The position numbers and the translations under genes are program-made. This document shows, in pieces, positions 40,400-48,446 of a stretch of DNA of 57,141 nt. Location: assembly GCA_017512905.1 (NCBI GenBank), contig JAFWEL010000055.1, positions 1 through 57,141 on the forward strand, read 5' to 3'. A model generated the notes under the pieces. That model did no database searches, had not been told where the DNA came from, and saw only the letters and a program-made list of their open reading frames with translations. Within the stretch, counting starts at the first letter, position 1. The number at the start of each line of letters is the position of its first letter. The DNA is from Clostridia bacterium (lineage in GTDB: Bacteria; Bacillota; Clostridia; Christensenellales; Aristaeellaceae).

Positions 40400-42031
40400 T
40401 CAGCCCGCGAAGTAGGCGTCCAGGTACTTCTGGTGGATCTCCAGGTACTTATCAAGGCCGTAGGCCTTCAGGTCGTTTTGGAACTGCTCCCAATCAGCGT
40501 CGGTGAAGCCGTTCATCACCCAGTCGGACTTGGCGGTGTTGATGCGCTTGGTGATATCAGCGGACAGGTTGGAGCACTCCTTGTTGTCCTCAGCGTTCAT
40601 GAACACGTTGGGATACACGTACTCGGTGTTCATGTCGGGGGTGTAGATGTCCTTGATCCAGTTCAGGCGATAGGCGGCGTCATCGGGCAGGGTGACGTAC
40701 TTGCCGTAGTAGCTGTCCAGGATGGCCAGGGGGCCGTTCACGCTCTCGGCCTCGCGGACCTCGACGGGAGAGGCATCGCCCAGCCAGGTGTGCTTGAGCA
40801 TGGGCTCGCCGGCATCGTTGGTGCTCATCTCGAAGATGTCGAACTCGTCATCCTCGCCGTAGGTACCCCAGTTGTTCTGGGGAGACTGCATCGGATCATA
40901 CATCAGGTCCAGCCAGGAGCAGACCAGCTCGGGGTTCTTGCACAGGGCGGTCACGACGCAGCGGCCGCGATCGAAGCCGGAGGTGTAGGAGCCGTTCTGG
41001 GGGGTGATGTTGCGCACGTCGGCGGTCAGCGCGGGCAGCGGCACCCAGCTCTTGCCGGCGATCAGGTCGTCCATGCTGACCTGGGCGATGTTGGCCACAT
41101 CCCAGGAGAAGCAGACGCCGTAGCGGCCGGACTTGCCCTTGGCCACGTAGGTGGACCATTCCTGAGTGAAGGCTTCGGGATCGATCAGGCCTTCCTCGTA
41201 CAGCTTGTGCATCCACTCGGTGCCCTTCTTGAAGCCCTCCAGGGTGGCGGAGCAGATGACCTGCTTGTCGCTGTTCACGGCGATATGACGGCCGATATCC
41301 ACGTCGCCAACGCCCTCGCCGAAGCCGTTGATCAGCAGGTAGGGATCCTGGTCATTCATGATGAAGGACATGGGGATGATGGAGCCTTCGATGCCGAACT
41401 CAGCCGCCAGCTTATCAGCGTTGTCGCGGAACGCGATCAGGGCCGCCTCGAAGTCGTCCACGGTGGTGGGCACTTCCAGGCCCAGGAAGTCCAGCCAGCC
41501 CTTGTTGATGAAGGGCATGCTGCTGCCGACGGTCTGGATGGCGGTCTTCTCGTAGCCCAGCTGCTCGATCCACGGCAGGGCCCAGATGTGGCCGTTCTCG
41601 TCGGTGCACATCACGCGATACTCGGGAGCCTGCTCGAACACCTTCTGCAGGTTGGGCATGCAGGAGTCGATGTAGTCCTCCAGGGCGATGATGGCGCCCT
41701 GCTTGGCGTACTTCTGCAGGTCAGTGTCGCCGAAGCCGGCGTTGAACACCAGTTCAGGCAGGGTCTTGGCATTGGACATCTCCAGGGTGATCTTGTCGCC
41801 CCACTGATCGGACTGGATGGTGCGCCACTCGACGTGGACGTTGGTGGCCTCCTCCAGGCGCTTGAAGATGGTGCGGTTGTTGGGGTCGGACTCGGTGCCC
41901 ACGGGATAGTTGGTCAGGGCGGTGAAGCTCTCTGTCTTCTCCAGCGGGAAGGTGTAGCCATCGGCCAGGGCGGCGCTTGCCAGCATCGCCAGGCACAGGC
42001 ACAGGGCCAGGATCATGGAAATCTTGCGCAT
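40400..42031 (-). CDS. Extracellular solute-binding protein of the fructan ABC importer
   Basis: A 543-residue protein with a signal peptide (1-23, cleavage LASAALA before Asp24) followed by a family-1 binding-protein fold of the LplA type: TIFKRLEEATNVHVEWRTIQ, FGDTDLQKYAKQGAIIALED, then MPFINKGWLDFLGLEVPTTV. It captures the imported sugar. Odd point: there is no lipobox cysteine near the cleavage site, whereas most Gram-positive binding proteins are lipoproteins, so tethering may be different. The start at 42031 has AAAAGGAGAT. Size suits oligosaccharide ligands. Confidence 0.87.
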   Translation of the reverse strand: MRKISMILALCLCLAMLASAALADGYTFPLEKTESFTALTNYPVGTESDPNNRTIFKRLEEATNVHVEWRTIQSDQWGDKITLEMSNAKTLPELVFNAGFGDTDLQKYAKQGAIIALEDYIDSCMPNLQKVFEQAPEYRVMCTDENGHIWALPWIEQLGYEKTAIQTVGSSMPFINKGWLDFLGLEVPTTVDDFEAALIAFRDNADKLAAEFGIEGSIIPMSFIMNDQDPYLLINGFGEGVGDVDIGRHIAVNSDKQVICSATLEGFKKGTEWMHKLYEEGLIDPEAFTQEWSTYVAKGKSGRYGVCFSWDVANIAQVSMDDLIAGKSWVPLPALTADVRNITPQNGSYTSGFDRGRCVVTALCKNPELVCSWLDLMYDPMQSPQNNWGTYGEDDEFDIFEMSTNDAGEPMLKHTWLGDASPVEVREAESVNGPLAILDSYYGKYVTLPDDAAYRLNWIKDIYTPDMNTEYVYPNVFMNAEDNKECSNLSADITKRINTAKSDWVMNGFTDADWEQFQNDLKAYGLDKYLEIHQKYLDAYFAG

Positions 42032-42096
42032 GGTATTATCTCCTTTTCTTTCTTATTCACAGGCACGTAGCCTGCAATGTCAACGGTTGAGGCGGA

Positions 42097-43020
42097 TTAT
42101 CCCTTCACGGCGCCGGCCATGATTCCGCTGTCAAAGTACCTCTGGAAGAAGGGATACATGATCAGCAGCGGCAGGCTGGAAATGATGATGGTGGCATACT
42201 TCAGCAGCTCGGCCAGCTGGGCGCGCTGGGCGGTGGACTGCATGTCGGAAACCATGCCGGGCTCCGGCTGGCTCTGAATCAGTATGCCGCGCAGCACCAG
42301 CTGCAGGGGCTGCTTGGAGACGTCGTTCAGGTAGATCATCGCGTCGAAGTAGCTGTTCCACATACCGACAAACTGCCACATGCAGATGGTGGCGATGATC
42401 GGCGTGCAGACCGGCAGCAGGATCTTGAAGAAGTAGACCATCTCGCTCGCGCCGTCGATGGAGGCCGCCTCTTCAAGGTCTCTGGGGACGCCCTGGTAGT
42501 AGGTGCGGGCGATGATCATGTTCCAGACGCTGAATGCGCCGGGCAGCAGTATGGCCCAGATCGTGTCGAGCATTCCCAGATCGCTGATGAGCAGGTAGGT
42601 AGGAATCAGGCCGCCGCCGAAGAACATCGTGATCACGTAGATCGTATTGAAGAACTTCTTGAACCTGAAGTCCGAGCGGGACATCGGGTAGGCCGCCAGC
42701 AGCGTCACGATGACGGAGATGATGGTGAACAGCACCGAATAGATCAGCGCGTTCTTGAAGCCCACCCAGATCTGGGTATTGCCCAGTACGCGGGTATAGG
42801 CCGTTGTGGTCCACTTGCTGAAATCGAAGGTCACGCCTTTGTTCTGCAGCGTGATGGGATCGATGAAGGAGGCCAATATGATGTACAGCACCGGGATGAT
42901 GATGGCGGCCAGGAAGATGCCCAGGAGTATATAGGCAATGATCAGTATCGTCTTGTCACCGGTGGGGTACTTGGCAAATTCACTCTTCTTCTTCCTTGCC
43001 GGAACATTTGCAACACTCAT
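42097..43020 (-). CDS. Sugar ABC transporter permease (LplC/YtcP type)
   Basis: A 307-residue membrane protein with six transmembrane helices and the cytoplasmic EAA loop EAASIDGASEMVYFFKILLP (about 193-212) that docks to the ATPase. The N-terminus (KYPTGDKTILIIAYILLG) and length fit the second permease of LplBC-type oligosaccharide importers. The start at 43020 follows AGGAGAGTG. It pairs with the upstream permease (43039-43980), 18 bp apart. Confidence 0.92.
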   Translation of the reverse strand: MSVANVPARKKKSEFAKYPTGDKTILIIAYILLGIFLAAIIIPVLYIILASFIDPITLQNKGVTFDFSKWTTTAYTRVLGNTQIWVGFKNALIYSVLFTIISVIVTLLAAYPMSRSDFRFKKFFNTIYVITMFFGGGLIPTYLLISDLGMLDTIWAILLPGAFSVWNMIIARTYYQGVPRDLEEAASIDGASEMVYFFKILLPVCTPIIATICMWQFVGMWNSYFDAMIYLNDVSKQPLQLVLRGILIQSQPEPGMVSDMQSTAQRAQLAELLKYATIIISSLPLLIMYPFFQRYFDSGIMAGAVKG

Positions 43021-43038
43021 TTGCTCACTCTCCTTTCC

Positions 43039-43980
43039 TTAAATACCCTTGCCTTCGTTCATCTTCTTGACAATGGCATTCATGGAGATCAGCAAGACGA
43101 TGTTGATGACGGTGTTGAACAGGCCGACGGCGGTGGAAAAGCCGTAGTCGCCGTCCAGAAGGCCCTTCTTGTACACATAGGTGGAGATGATCTCGGAAGC
43201 GCTCAGGTTCAGGTCGGTCTGCAGGGCGTAGGCCTTTTCAAAGCCGACGCTCATGATGTTGCCAACCGCCATGATGAACTGGATGAGTACGGTATCCTTG
43301 ATCGCAGGCCACTCAACCGTCTTGATCTGCTGGATCAGGTTCGCGCCGTCGATGACAGCCGCTTCCTTCAAATCCTTGCTGGCGTTTGAAAGCGCCGCAG
43401 TGTAGATGATGGAGGCCCAGCCAGCGCCCTGCCAAATGCCACTGGCGATGTAGATCGTGCGAAAGGCCTGGGGCATGGTCATGAAGTTGTAGTTCGTTCC
43501 CAGGATCATATTCACCATGCCGGTCGGCGAGAGAAGAATGCGGACGATACCGCAAAGGACGATAACCGAAATGAAGTTGGGCATGTACAGCACCAGCTGA
43601 ACCTTCTGCTTGATCTTGGAGCTGAGTATGCGGTTGAGCAGGAACGCCAGCAGGATCGGCGCCGGGAATCCCCACAGAAGTCCGAACACGCTCAGTTTCA
43701 GTGTGTTCATCAAGTAGGTCATGAAGTCCGGCGAGGACAGGAAGCGCTTGAAGTGCGCCAGTCCCACCCATTCGCTGTGCCACAGGCCGCGGAACGGGTT
43801 GTAGTCCATGAAGGCGATCGCCACGCCGCCCATAGGGATGTAGCGGAAGATGATCGTCAGCACGAACGCCGGCAACATGAAGATCAGGTAGAGCTGCCAG
43901 TGCTGCCGCAGATACACCAGAGTGTTGTGCCGCCTCTGTTTAAGGGGCACCTTTTCCTTGGCAGGCAAGGGCTTGTTCAT
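43039..43980 (-). CDS. Sugar ABC transporter permease (LplB type)
   Basis: A 313-residue membrane permease with six helices, starting with a basic leader. The EAA loop is EAAVIDGANLIQQIKTVEWP (about 220-239). It forms the first permease of the heterodimeric importer. It is the first gene of the fructan run; its promoter lies at 44068-44096, giving an 80-nt leader that contains a GAATGTG/CACATTC inverted pair (44009-44015 and 44041-44047). The start at 43980 has AAGGAGGATT upstream. Confidence 0.92.
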   Translation of the reverse strand: MNKPLPAKEKVPLKQRRHNTLVYLRQHWQLYLIFMLPAFVLTIIFRYIPMGGVAIAFMDYNPFRGLWHSEWVGLAHFKRFLSSPDFMTYLMNTLKLSVFGLLWGFPAPILLAFLLNRILSSKIKQKVQLVLYMPNFISVIVLCGIVRILLSPTGMVNMILGTNYNFMTMPQAFRTIYIASGIWQGAGWASIIYTAALSNASKDLKEAAVIDGANLIQQIKTVEWPAIKDTVLIQFIMAVGNIMSVGFEKAYALQTDLNLSASEIISTYVYKKGLLDGDYGFSTAVGLFNTVINIVLLISMNAIVKKMNEGKGI

Positions 43981-44067
43981 TGTAATCCTCCTTTTTCAAT
44001 TCTCCCCTGAATGTGCATTTGCATTGGCAGGTTGCATTTACACATTCCTGTTGGGGGCTTCAACGGT

Positions 44068-44096
44068 ATTTTATCATCATATTTTGTGTGTGTCAA
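44068..44096 (-). promoter_or_regulatory. Promoter of the fructan transport/degradation run
   Basis: Minus strand: TTGACA (44091-44096), 17-bp spacer, TAAAAT (44068-44073). Confidence 0.8.
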
Positions 44097-44100
44097 TACT

Positions 44101-44114
44101 AATTGGTGACAATT
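44101..44114. promoter_or_regulatory. Candidate LacI operator
   Basis: A dyad AATTG-GTGA-CAATT directly upstream of the operon's -35. The half-site GACAATTG also occurs in the promoter of LacI copy 1 (33700-33707). Only suggestive. Confidence 0.35.
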
Positions 44115-44220
44115 GCACACTTTTATACATTTATTCTGGTTGATATCCATCGTTTGTGACTTAAATGTTTAGGTAAACCCGTTTGCGCGCTATTTTATTT
44201 CCCAAATGCACTATTCATAT

Positions 44221-44249
44221 TTGACATATGCACCATCCTGTGTTACAAT
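44221..44249 (+). promoter_or_regulatory. Promoter of the second LacI gene
   Basis: TTGACA (44221-44226), 17-bp spacer, TACAAT (44244-44249). It diverges from the fructan promoter; the two starts of transcription are roughly 195 bp apart. Confidence 0.8.
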
Positions 44250-44278
44250 GGTTTTGAATCGTCAAGGAGGCTGCCTCT

Positions 44279-45304
44279 ATGAAGAGAGTTACCATACAGG
44301 ACATCGCGGATGAGCTGGGCATTTCCCGCAATACCGTGTCCAAGGCCATCAATAACGCGGACGGCCTTGCGGACGCGACCCGCGAGAAGATTCTTGAAAA
44401 AGCCATCGAGATGGGCTACAAGCAATTTTCCTATATAAAGGCCCACTCCGGCCTCTATCCCCGGCCCGAAGCGCTGTGCAGGGGGGAGATCGCCCTGCTC
44501 TACGGCGGTATCATCTCGCCCGCACACTTCGCCACATTGATGCTGGACAAGCTCAAGCGAGACCTGCCCCGATGGGGTTACGACCTGAACGCCTATCGCG
44601 TGGAGCGGGAGAACCTCCTGTGCCGCACGCTGCCTCCCACCTTTGATCCCGGACAGGTCAGCGCCATCATCTGCGTGGAGATGTTCGACCGGGCTTATGA
44701 TGAGATGATCTGCGGCCTGGGTCTGCCGGTGCTGTTTGTGGATGGGCCCAACAAGCGCGACGGCATCGGCCTGCCCGCCGACCAGCTTTACATGGACAAC
44801 ACCACCGCCATCACGCGCTTTGTCAACGACATGCTTCTCAGGGGCAGGCGGAGAATCGGCTTCATCGGCGATTTTGAGCATTGCCAGTCCTTCTTCGAGC
44901 GCTACACCGCCTTCCGCTATGCCATGCTCATGGCAAACGCGCCTGTGGAGGAGCGCTTCTGCATCAAGTCCATCGAGCGGGAAAGGCTGGAGGAGGCGCT
45001 GGAATCGCTTGAGGATCTCCCGGACGTTTTCATCTGCGCCAACGACTTCGTCGCCGAGGACGCGATTTACGCCCTGCGCAAGCTGGGCAAGTCGGTGCCG
45101 GAGGATGTGCTGTTCTGCGGCTTCGACGACTCCCCCAATTCCCGCATCATGACGCCCACGCTGACCACCGTGCACATCCACACCCAGGTCATGGCCGTCA
45201 CCGCGATGCACCTGCTGCTCTCCCGCATCGAGGAGCCGGGCCTGGATTTCCGCATCACACACACCGAGACCGAGCTGATCTACCGGGATTCCACCCGCGT
45301 TTAG
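44279..45304 (+). CDS. LacI-family transcriptional regulator (copy 2)
   Basis: A 341-residue paralogue of the LacI protein at 33761-34789. The HTH is VTIQDIADELGISRNTVSKA; most of the ligand domain is identical by eye (for example LFVDGPNKRDGI and the C-terminal SRIMTPTLTTVHIHTQVMAV), but the segment after the hinge (55-75) and the region 225-245 differ. It is divergent from the fructan run and starts a plus-strand unit with DUF624 and a membrane-anchored protein. The start at 44279 follows AAGGAGG. It is the most likely direct regulator of the fructan promoter. Confidence 0.94.
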   Translation: MKRVTIQDIADELGISRNTVSKAINNADGLADATREKILEKAIEMGYKQFSYIKAHSGLYPRPEALCRGEIALLYGGIISPAHFATLMLDKLKRDLPRWGYDLNAYRVERENLLCRTLPPTFDPGQVSAIICVEMFDRAYDEMICGLGLPVLFVDGPNKRDGIGLPADQLYMDNTTAITRFVNDMLLRGRRRIGFIGDFEHCQSFFERYTAFRYAMLMANAPVEERFCIKSIERERLEEALESLEDLPDVFICANDFVAEDAIYALRKLGKSVPEDVLFCGFDDSPNSRIMTPTLTTVHIHTQVMAVTAMHLLLSRIEEPGLDFRITHTETELIYRDSTRV

Positions 45305-45336
45305 CCCACAATCATCTGCGATCAGGAGGTAACGCC

Positions 45337-46014
45337 ATGCGATTCTTTTCCTATGACAGCAAGTTCGGTCAACTGTTCCTGAAGCTGGCATATGGCTGCT
45401 GCCTGAACATACTGTGGCTGATCTGCTGCCTGCCCATCGTCACCATCGGGGCGTCCACGACGGCGCTGTACTACACCTGCTTCAAGATCGCGAAGGACGA
45501 GGGCAGCTACATCACCACCATGTTCTTCCGCTCCTTCAAACAGAACTTCAAGCAGGCCACCGTGATTTGGATGATCATGCTGGTCGCCGGGCTGATCATC
45601 GGCGCGGACGCCATACTGCTCTACCGGCTGCGCGCCACCTCCACCGGCACGGCCGCCGTGGTTTGGACGCTGCTGCTGGCCTGCATCTTTGCCTGCATGA
45701 TCGCCTACATCATCGTGCTGACCTATGTCTTTCCCCTGCTGTCCATTGCCAGCAACACCACGGCCAACATGTTCAAGAACGCCTTTCTCATCGGCACCCA
45801 CTACCTGTTCGTCACCATCCTGGTGGTCTTCGTCCACTACGCCATGTTCTTCCTGGTGGTCAACGTATTCACGCCCCTCATCATCTTCGGCGAGGGCCTG
45901 TGCGCGCTCATCAGCGCCCATATCATGCTGAAGATACTGCGTCCCCTGCTCTACGATCCCAACAATCCTGAAAATGGCAAGACCGACGACGCGGACGGGG
46001 AGACGGAGCTGTGA
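45337..46014 (+). CDS. DUF624 (YesL-like) membrane protein
   Basis: A 225-residue membrane protein with about five helices: NILWLICCLPIVTIGASTTA is the family signature at the N-terminus. DUF624/YesL proteins are almost always encoded with LplBC-type sugar importers, which fits the adjacent locus; their role is unknown. The start at 45337 follows AGGAGG. It lies 32 bp after LacI copy 2. Confidence 0.88.
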   Translation: MRFFSYDSKFGQLFLKLAYGCCLNILWLICCLPIVTIGASTTALYYTCFKIAKDEGSYITTMFFRSFKQNFKQATVIWMIMLVAGLIIGADAILLYRLRATSTGTAAVVWTLLLACIFACMIAYIIVLTYVFPLLSIASNTTANMFKNAFLIGTHYLFVTILVVFVHYAMFFLVVNVFTPLIIFGEGLCALISAHIMLKILRPLLYDPNNPENGKTDDADGETEL

Positions 46015-46757
46015 AACTGACCGATACGGAACGCGCGGAAAACAAAGAAGCCCTTGCGCGCATGAATCTGCCGCAAAGGCTTGACCACATCCTTGAATAC
46101 TACAGGTTTCCGCTGGCACTGGCCCTCATTGCCGCAGTCGCCCTGGGCAGCGTACTGTACTACAGGCTCACCCGCCGGGAAGCGCTGCTGTACGTCGGCT
46201 GTGCAAACGTCTCCTTCGGCGAGGCCCTGGACAGCGCGCTCAGCGAAGGCTACGCCCGCGCCATCGGCGCAAATTCCGGAAAAAGCGAGGTCAAGTTGTA
46301 CCGCAACCTGTACCTGAGCCAGGACGCCACCGTGCAAAACCACGAATACGCCTACGCATCCCGGATGAAGGTGATGGCCGCCGTAACCAAAGGGCAGCTG
46401 GACGTACTGCTGATGAACCGCGAGGCCTACGACATCCTGTCCGCCGGCGGCTACCTGCTGCCTTTGGAGGATGCCCTGGGCGCGGATCTCTACCGGCGCG
46501 TATCGGATCAGCTGGTCGGGAACAAGGTCATCCTCTCTGACAATGCCATCGAGCACCGGCTGGACGAGCGCGTTCCCTATCAGGCCGAGACCGAGGAGGT
46601 CGATAACGCCCTCCGCGTTTCCGCGTTTCCCCTGTTTGCCCAGGCGGGATTTTCAGGGGATGTGTACCTCGGCATCGTTGGAAACAGCGCCCGAATGGAC
46701 GCCGTACTGCAATATATAGACTATGTGACATCCCCGCCGCGCAACGACGCGATGTGA
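46011..46757 (+). CDS. Membrane-anchored protein with binding-protein-like domain, unknown
   Basis: A 248-residue protein with a GTG start that overlaps the DUF624 stop (GTGA). One transmembrane helix (about 32-50, FPLALALIAAVALGSVLYY) separates a short charged cytoplasmic part from an extracellular domain. That domain has segments such as MKVMAAVTKGQLDVLLMNRE and AYDILSAGGYLLPLEDAL, which resemble parts of solute-binding proteins. It could be an accessory sensor or sugar-binding partner of the importer. No family is recognised. Confidence 0.7.
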   Translation: MKLTDTERAENKEALARMNLPQRLDHILEYYRFPLALALIAAVALGSVLYYRLTRREALLYVGCANVSFGEALDSALSEGYARAIGANSGKSEVKLYRNLYLSQDATVQNHEYAYASRMKVMAAVTKGQLDVLLMNREAYDILSAGGYLLPLEDALGADLYRRVSDQLVGNKVILSDNAIEHRLDERVPYQAETEEVDNALRVSAFPLFAQAGFSGDVYLGIVGNSARMDAVLQYIDYVTSPPRNDAM

Positions 46758-46802
46758 ATCAATTCAACGCAGAGCGCCGTGACAGACAGCAGGAGCAACA
46801 CG

Positions 46803-46904
46803 ATGAAGGATGCGGCCCGTGAGGCATGCGCGACCCTCGACGCGGTGTCGGAGGTCGCGAAGGGCATGCCCGTGGGCAGGACCTGTCCCGCGAAGCATGG
46901 CTGA
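46803..46904 (+). CDS. Candidate small protein (33 aa)
   Basis: A short frame MKDAAREACATLDAVSEVAK... ending CPAKHG, with CAGGAG 8 nt before the ATG. It lies in the 285-bp gap between 46758 and 47042, which otherwise holds only the TetR promoter. Codon use is like the neighbours. There is no homologue known to me, so it may be chance. Confidence 0.3.
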   Translation: MKDAAREACATLDAVSEVAKGMPVGRTCPAKHG

Positions 46905-46967
46905 GTCATCCTACCCTGAGCGGTAACGCCGAGCTGAGCCTTTGGCAGGGATTGCGGACCGGCCATG

Positions 46968-46996
46968 TTGACAGTGTGTCAGAATTATGGTATAAT
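46968..46996 (+). promoter_or_regulatory. Promoter of the TetR gene with candidate operator
   Basis: TTGACA (46968-46973), 17-bp spacer, TATAAT (46991-46996). A short dyad TGACA-GTG-TGTCA (46969-46981) covers the -35 and start of the spacer and may be the autoregulatory site. Confidence 0.8.
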
Positions 46997-47042
46997 GGGC
47001 GTGGATGAAAAGCCGTCACCGGGCGGTGAAGGGAGCGCGACT

Positions 47043-47663
47043 ATGCCCAAGGTTTCCGCGGAATTGACGAACGCGCGCAGGGAGGAGATCATCACGGCCT
47101 GCGAAGCACTGTACCAGACCAGGAGCTTCAAGGAGATTGCGTTGAAGGACATCGCCGGGGCAACCAGCTTCACGCGCACCTCCATCTACAACTACTTTCA
47201 GACCAAGGAAGAGATTTTCCTGGCCCTGATGCAAAAGGAGTATGAGCGCTGGATCGAGGCGCTGGACGCGCTGGCCAACGCCTACACCACCCTGAGCGTA
47301 GAGGCTTTCGCCGGGGCGCTGGCTCATACGCTGGAAAAGCGGGGCCTGCTGCTGAAGCTCTTGAGCATGAACCACTTCGACCTGGAGGAGAACAGCCGGC
47401 CGGAATGCCTGCGGGAATTCAAGGTGGCTTACGGCGCGTCCATCGACGCCGTGGACCGCTGCCTGGTGAAATACTTCCCCGCCATGGACGGGAAGGCCCG
47501 GCAGGATTTCCTGTATGCCTTCCTGCCCTTCCTCTACGGCCTTTATCCCTATACCACCGTTTCCCCGAAGCAGCGCGAGGCGATGTCCCGGGCCGGGCTG
47601 CGCTTCGTGTACATGAGCGTCTACGATATGGCCTACGGCTGTATCCGGGCGCTGCTGAAGTGA
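47043..47663 (+). CDS. TetR-family transcriptional regulator
   Basis: A 206-residue regulator: helix-turn-helix at about 12-55 (REEIITACEALYQTRSFKEI; DIAGATSFTRTSIYNYFQTK), then a helical ligand domain with a TetR_C_33-like appearance. The ATG at 47043 follows GAAGGGAGC; a longer frame from 46965 would begin upstream of the promoter -10. No transporter or enzyme is directly coupled; the next gene (Nudix) has its own promoter. Target and ligand unknown. Confidence 0.88.
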   Translation: MPKVSAELTNARREEIITACEALYQTRSFKEIALKDIAGATSFTRTSIYNYFQTKEEIFLALMQKEYERWIEALDALANAYTTLSVEAFAGALAHTLEKRGLLLKLLSMNHFDLEENSRPECLREFKVAYGASIDAVDRCLVKYFPAMDGKARQDFLYAFLPFLYGLYPYTTVSPKQREAMSRAGLRFVYMSVYDMAYGCIRALLK

Positions 47664-47740
47664 GCATCACAGCACGCTTTGTATTGACATCAAGTCAGCG
47701 ATGGCGAAAGCCCTTGCCGGCATGGTGTCATTTATTTTTG

Positions 47741-47769
47741 TTGACAGCCCCGAAAACCTGCTGTATGAT
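47741..47769 (+). promoter_or_regulatory. Promoter of the Nudix gene
   Basis: TTGACA (47741-47746), 17-bp spacer, TATGAT (47764-47769). The -10 is the first part of a tandem 12-bp duplication. Confidence 0.75.
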
Positions 47770-47787
47770 ACAGGATATGATACAGGA
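47764..47787. repeat. Tandem duplication, 2 x 12 bp
   Basis: TATGATACAGGA occurs twice in direct succession, so that the -10 hexamer TATGAT is duplicated 12 bp downstream. Confidence 0.9.
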
Positions 47788-47792
47788 GCATA

Positions 47793-47818
47793 CCGCCTGA
47801 ACGGACCGCCTGAACGGA
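47793..47818. repeat. Tandem duplication, 2 x 13 bp
   Basis: CCGCCTGAACGGA occurs twice in direct succession in the leader of the Nudix gene, 5 bp after the first duplication. Confidence 0.9.
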
Positions 47819-47851
47819 AATAACGGGGCCGGGGCAATATGGAGGCTGAGG

Positions 47852-48379
47852 ATGAAGACACCGCCGGAAATCAGAATTGAATTGCAGGACACCGAGTGGC
47901 CGCTGACCTATACCGACCATGACCGGCAGATCGCGCGGGCGATCGTGGTGGACGACGACGGCCTATATTACTTCGTCCGGGCGATGCGGGATGACGAATT
48001 CGGCGCGGTGACGCTGATCGAGACCTCCGGCGGGGGTGTGGAGCCCGGCGAAGCGCCGGACGCAGCCATCCGTCGGGAGCTGAGGGAGGAGCTCGGCGCC
48101 GAGGTAGAGATCCTCGCCAGGATCGGCGTGGTGAGCGATTATTACAACCTGATCCACAGGCACAACATCAACCATTATTTCCTCTGCCGTGCGCTGTCCT
48201 TCGGGAACCGGCACCTGACGGAGGATGAGCTGGACAAATACCATCTCTCCACGCTGAAGCTGGACTATGAGGCCGCGGTCGAGGAGTACGAAAGGCGCGC
48301 CTGCACCCCCCTGGGCCGGCTCATCGCCTACCGGGAGCTGCCGGTTTTAAAGCGGGCAAAGGTGTTGCTGGAGTCGTAA
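47852..48379 (+). CDS. Nudix hydrolase
   Basis: A 175-residue Nudix protein. The box GGGVEPGEAPDAAIRRELRE continues as ELGAE and matches GX5EX7REUXEEXGU. Nudix enzymes cleave nucleoside diphosphates linked to other groups; the substrate cannot be read from sequence. The N-terminus (MKTPPEIRIELQDTE) and the C-terminal extension after the fold (about 130-175) give no clue. The start at 47852 is preceded by GGAGGCTGAGG. It has its own promoter with unusual tandem repeats. Confidence 0.9.
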   Translation: MKTPPEIRIELQDTEWPLTYTDHDRQIARAIVVDDDGLYYFVRAMRDDEFGAVTLIETSGGGVEPGEAPDAAIRRELREELGAEVEILARIGVVSDYYNLIHRHNINHYFLCRALSFGNRHLTEDELDKYHLSTLKLDYEAAVEEYERRACTPLGRLIAYRELPVLKRAKVLLES

Positions 48380-48446
48380 ACGCGAAGCTGTCTTGAGGGA
48401 TGCTTTCGGATGGACACGGCATTATCCTGCCGGGGAGGATTTATCT

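Noticed and set aside
38834-42070. A very long plus-strand open frame (over 1000 codons) opposite the GH32 and binding-protein genes
   Set aside because: Mirror image of GC-rich coding DNA: His/Gly/Val-rich, no domains, no ribosome-binding site; the minus-strand genes have clear motifs.
46965-47042. Longer start for the TetR gene at 46965
   Set aside because: It would begin upstream of the -35 and -10 elements of its own promoter.
47764-47818. CRISPR-like or iteron array
   Set aside because: Only two units of each repeat with no spacers; simple tandem duplications.
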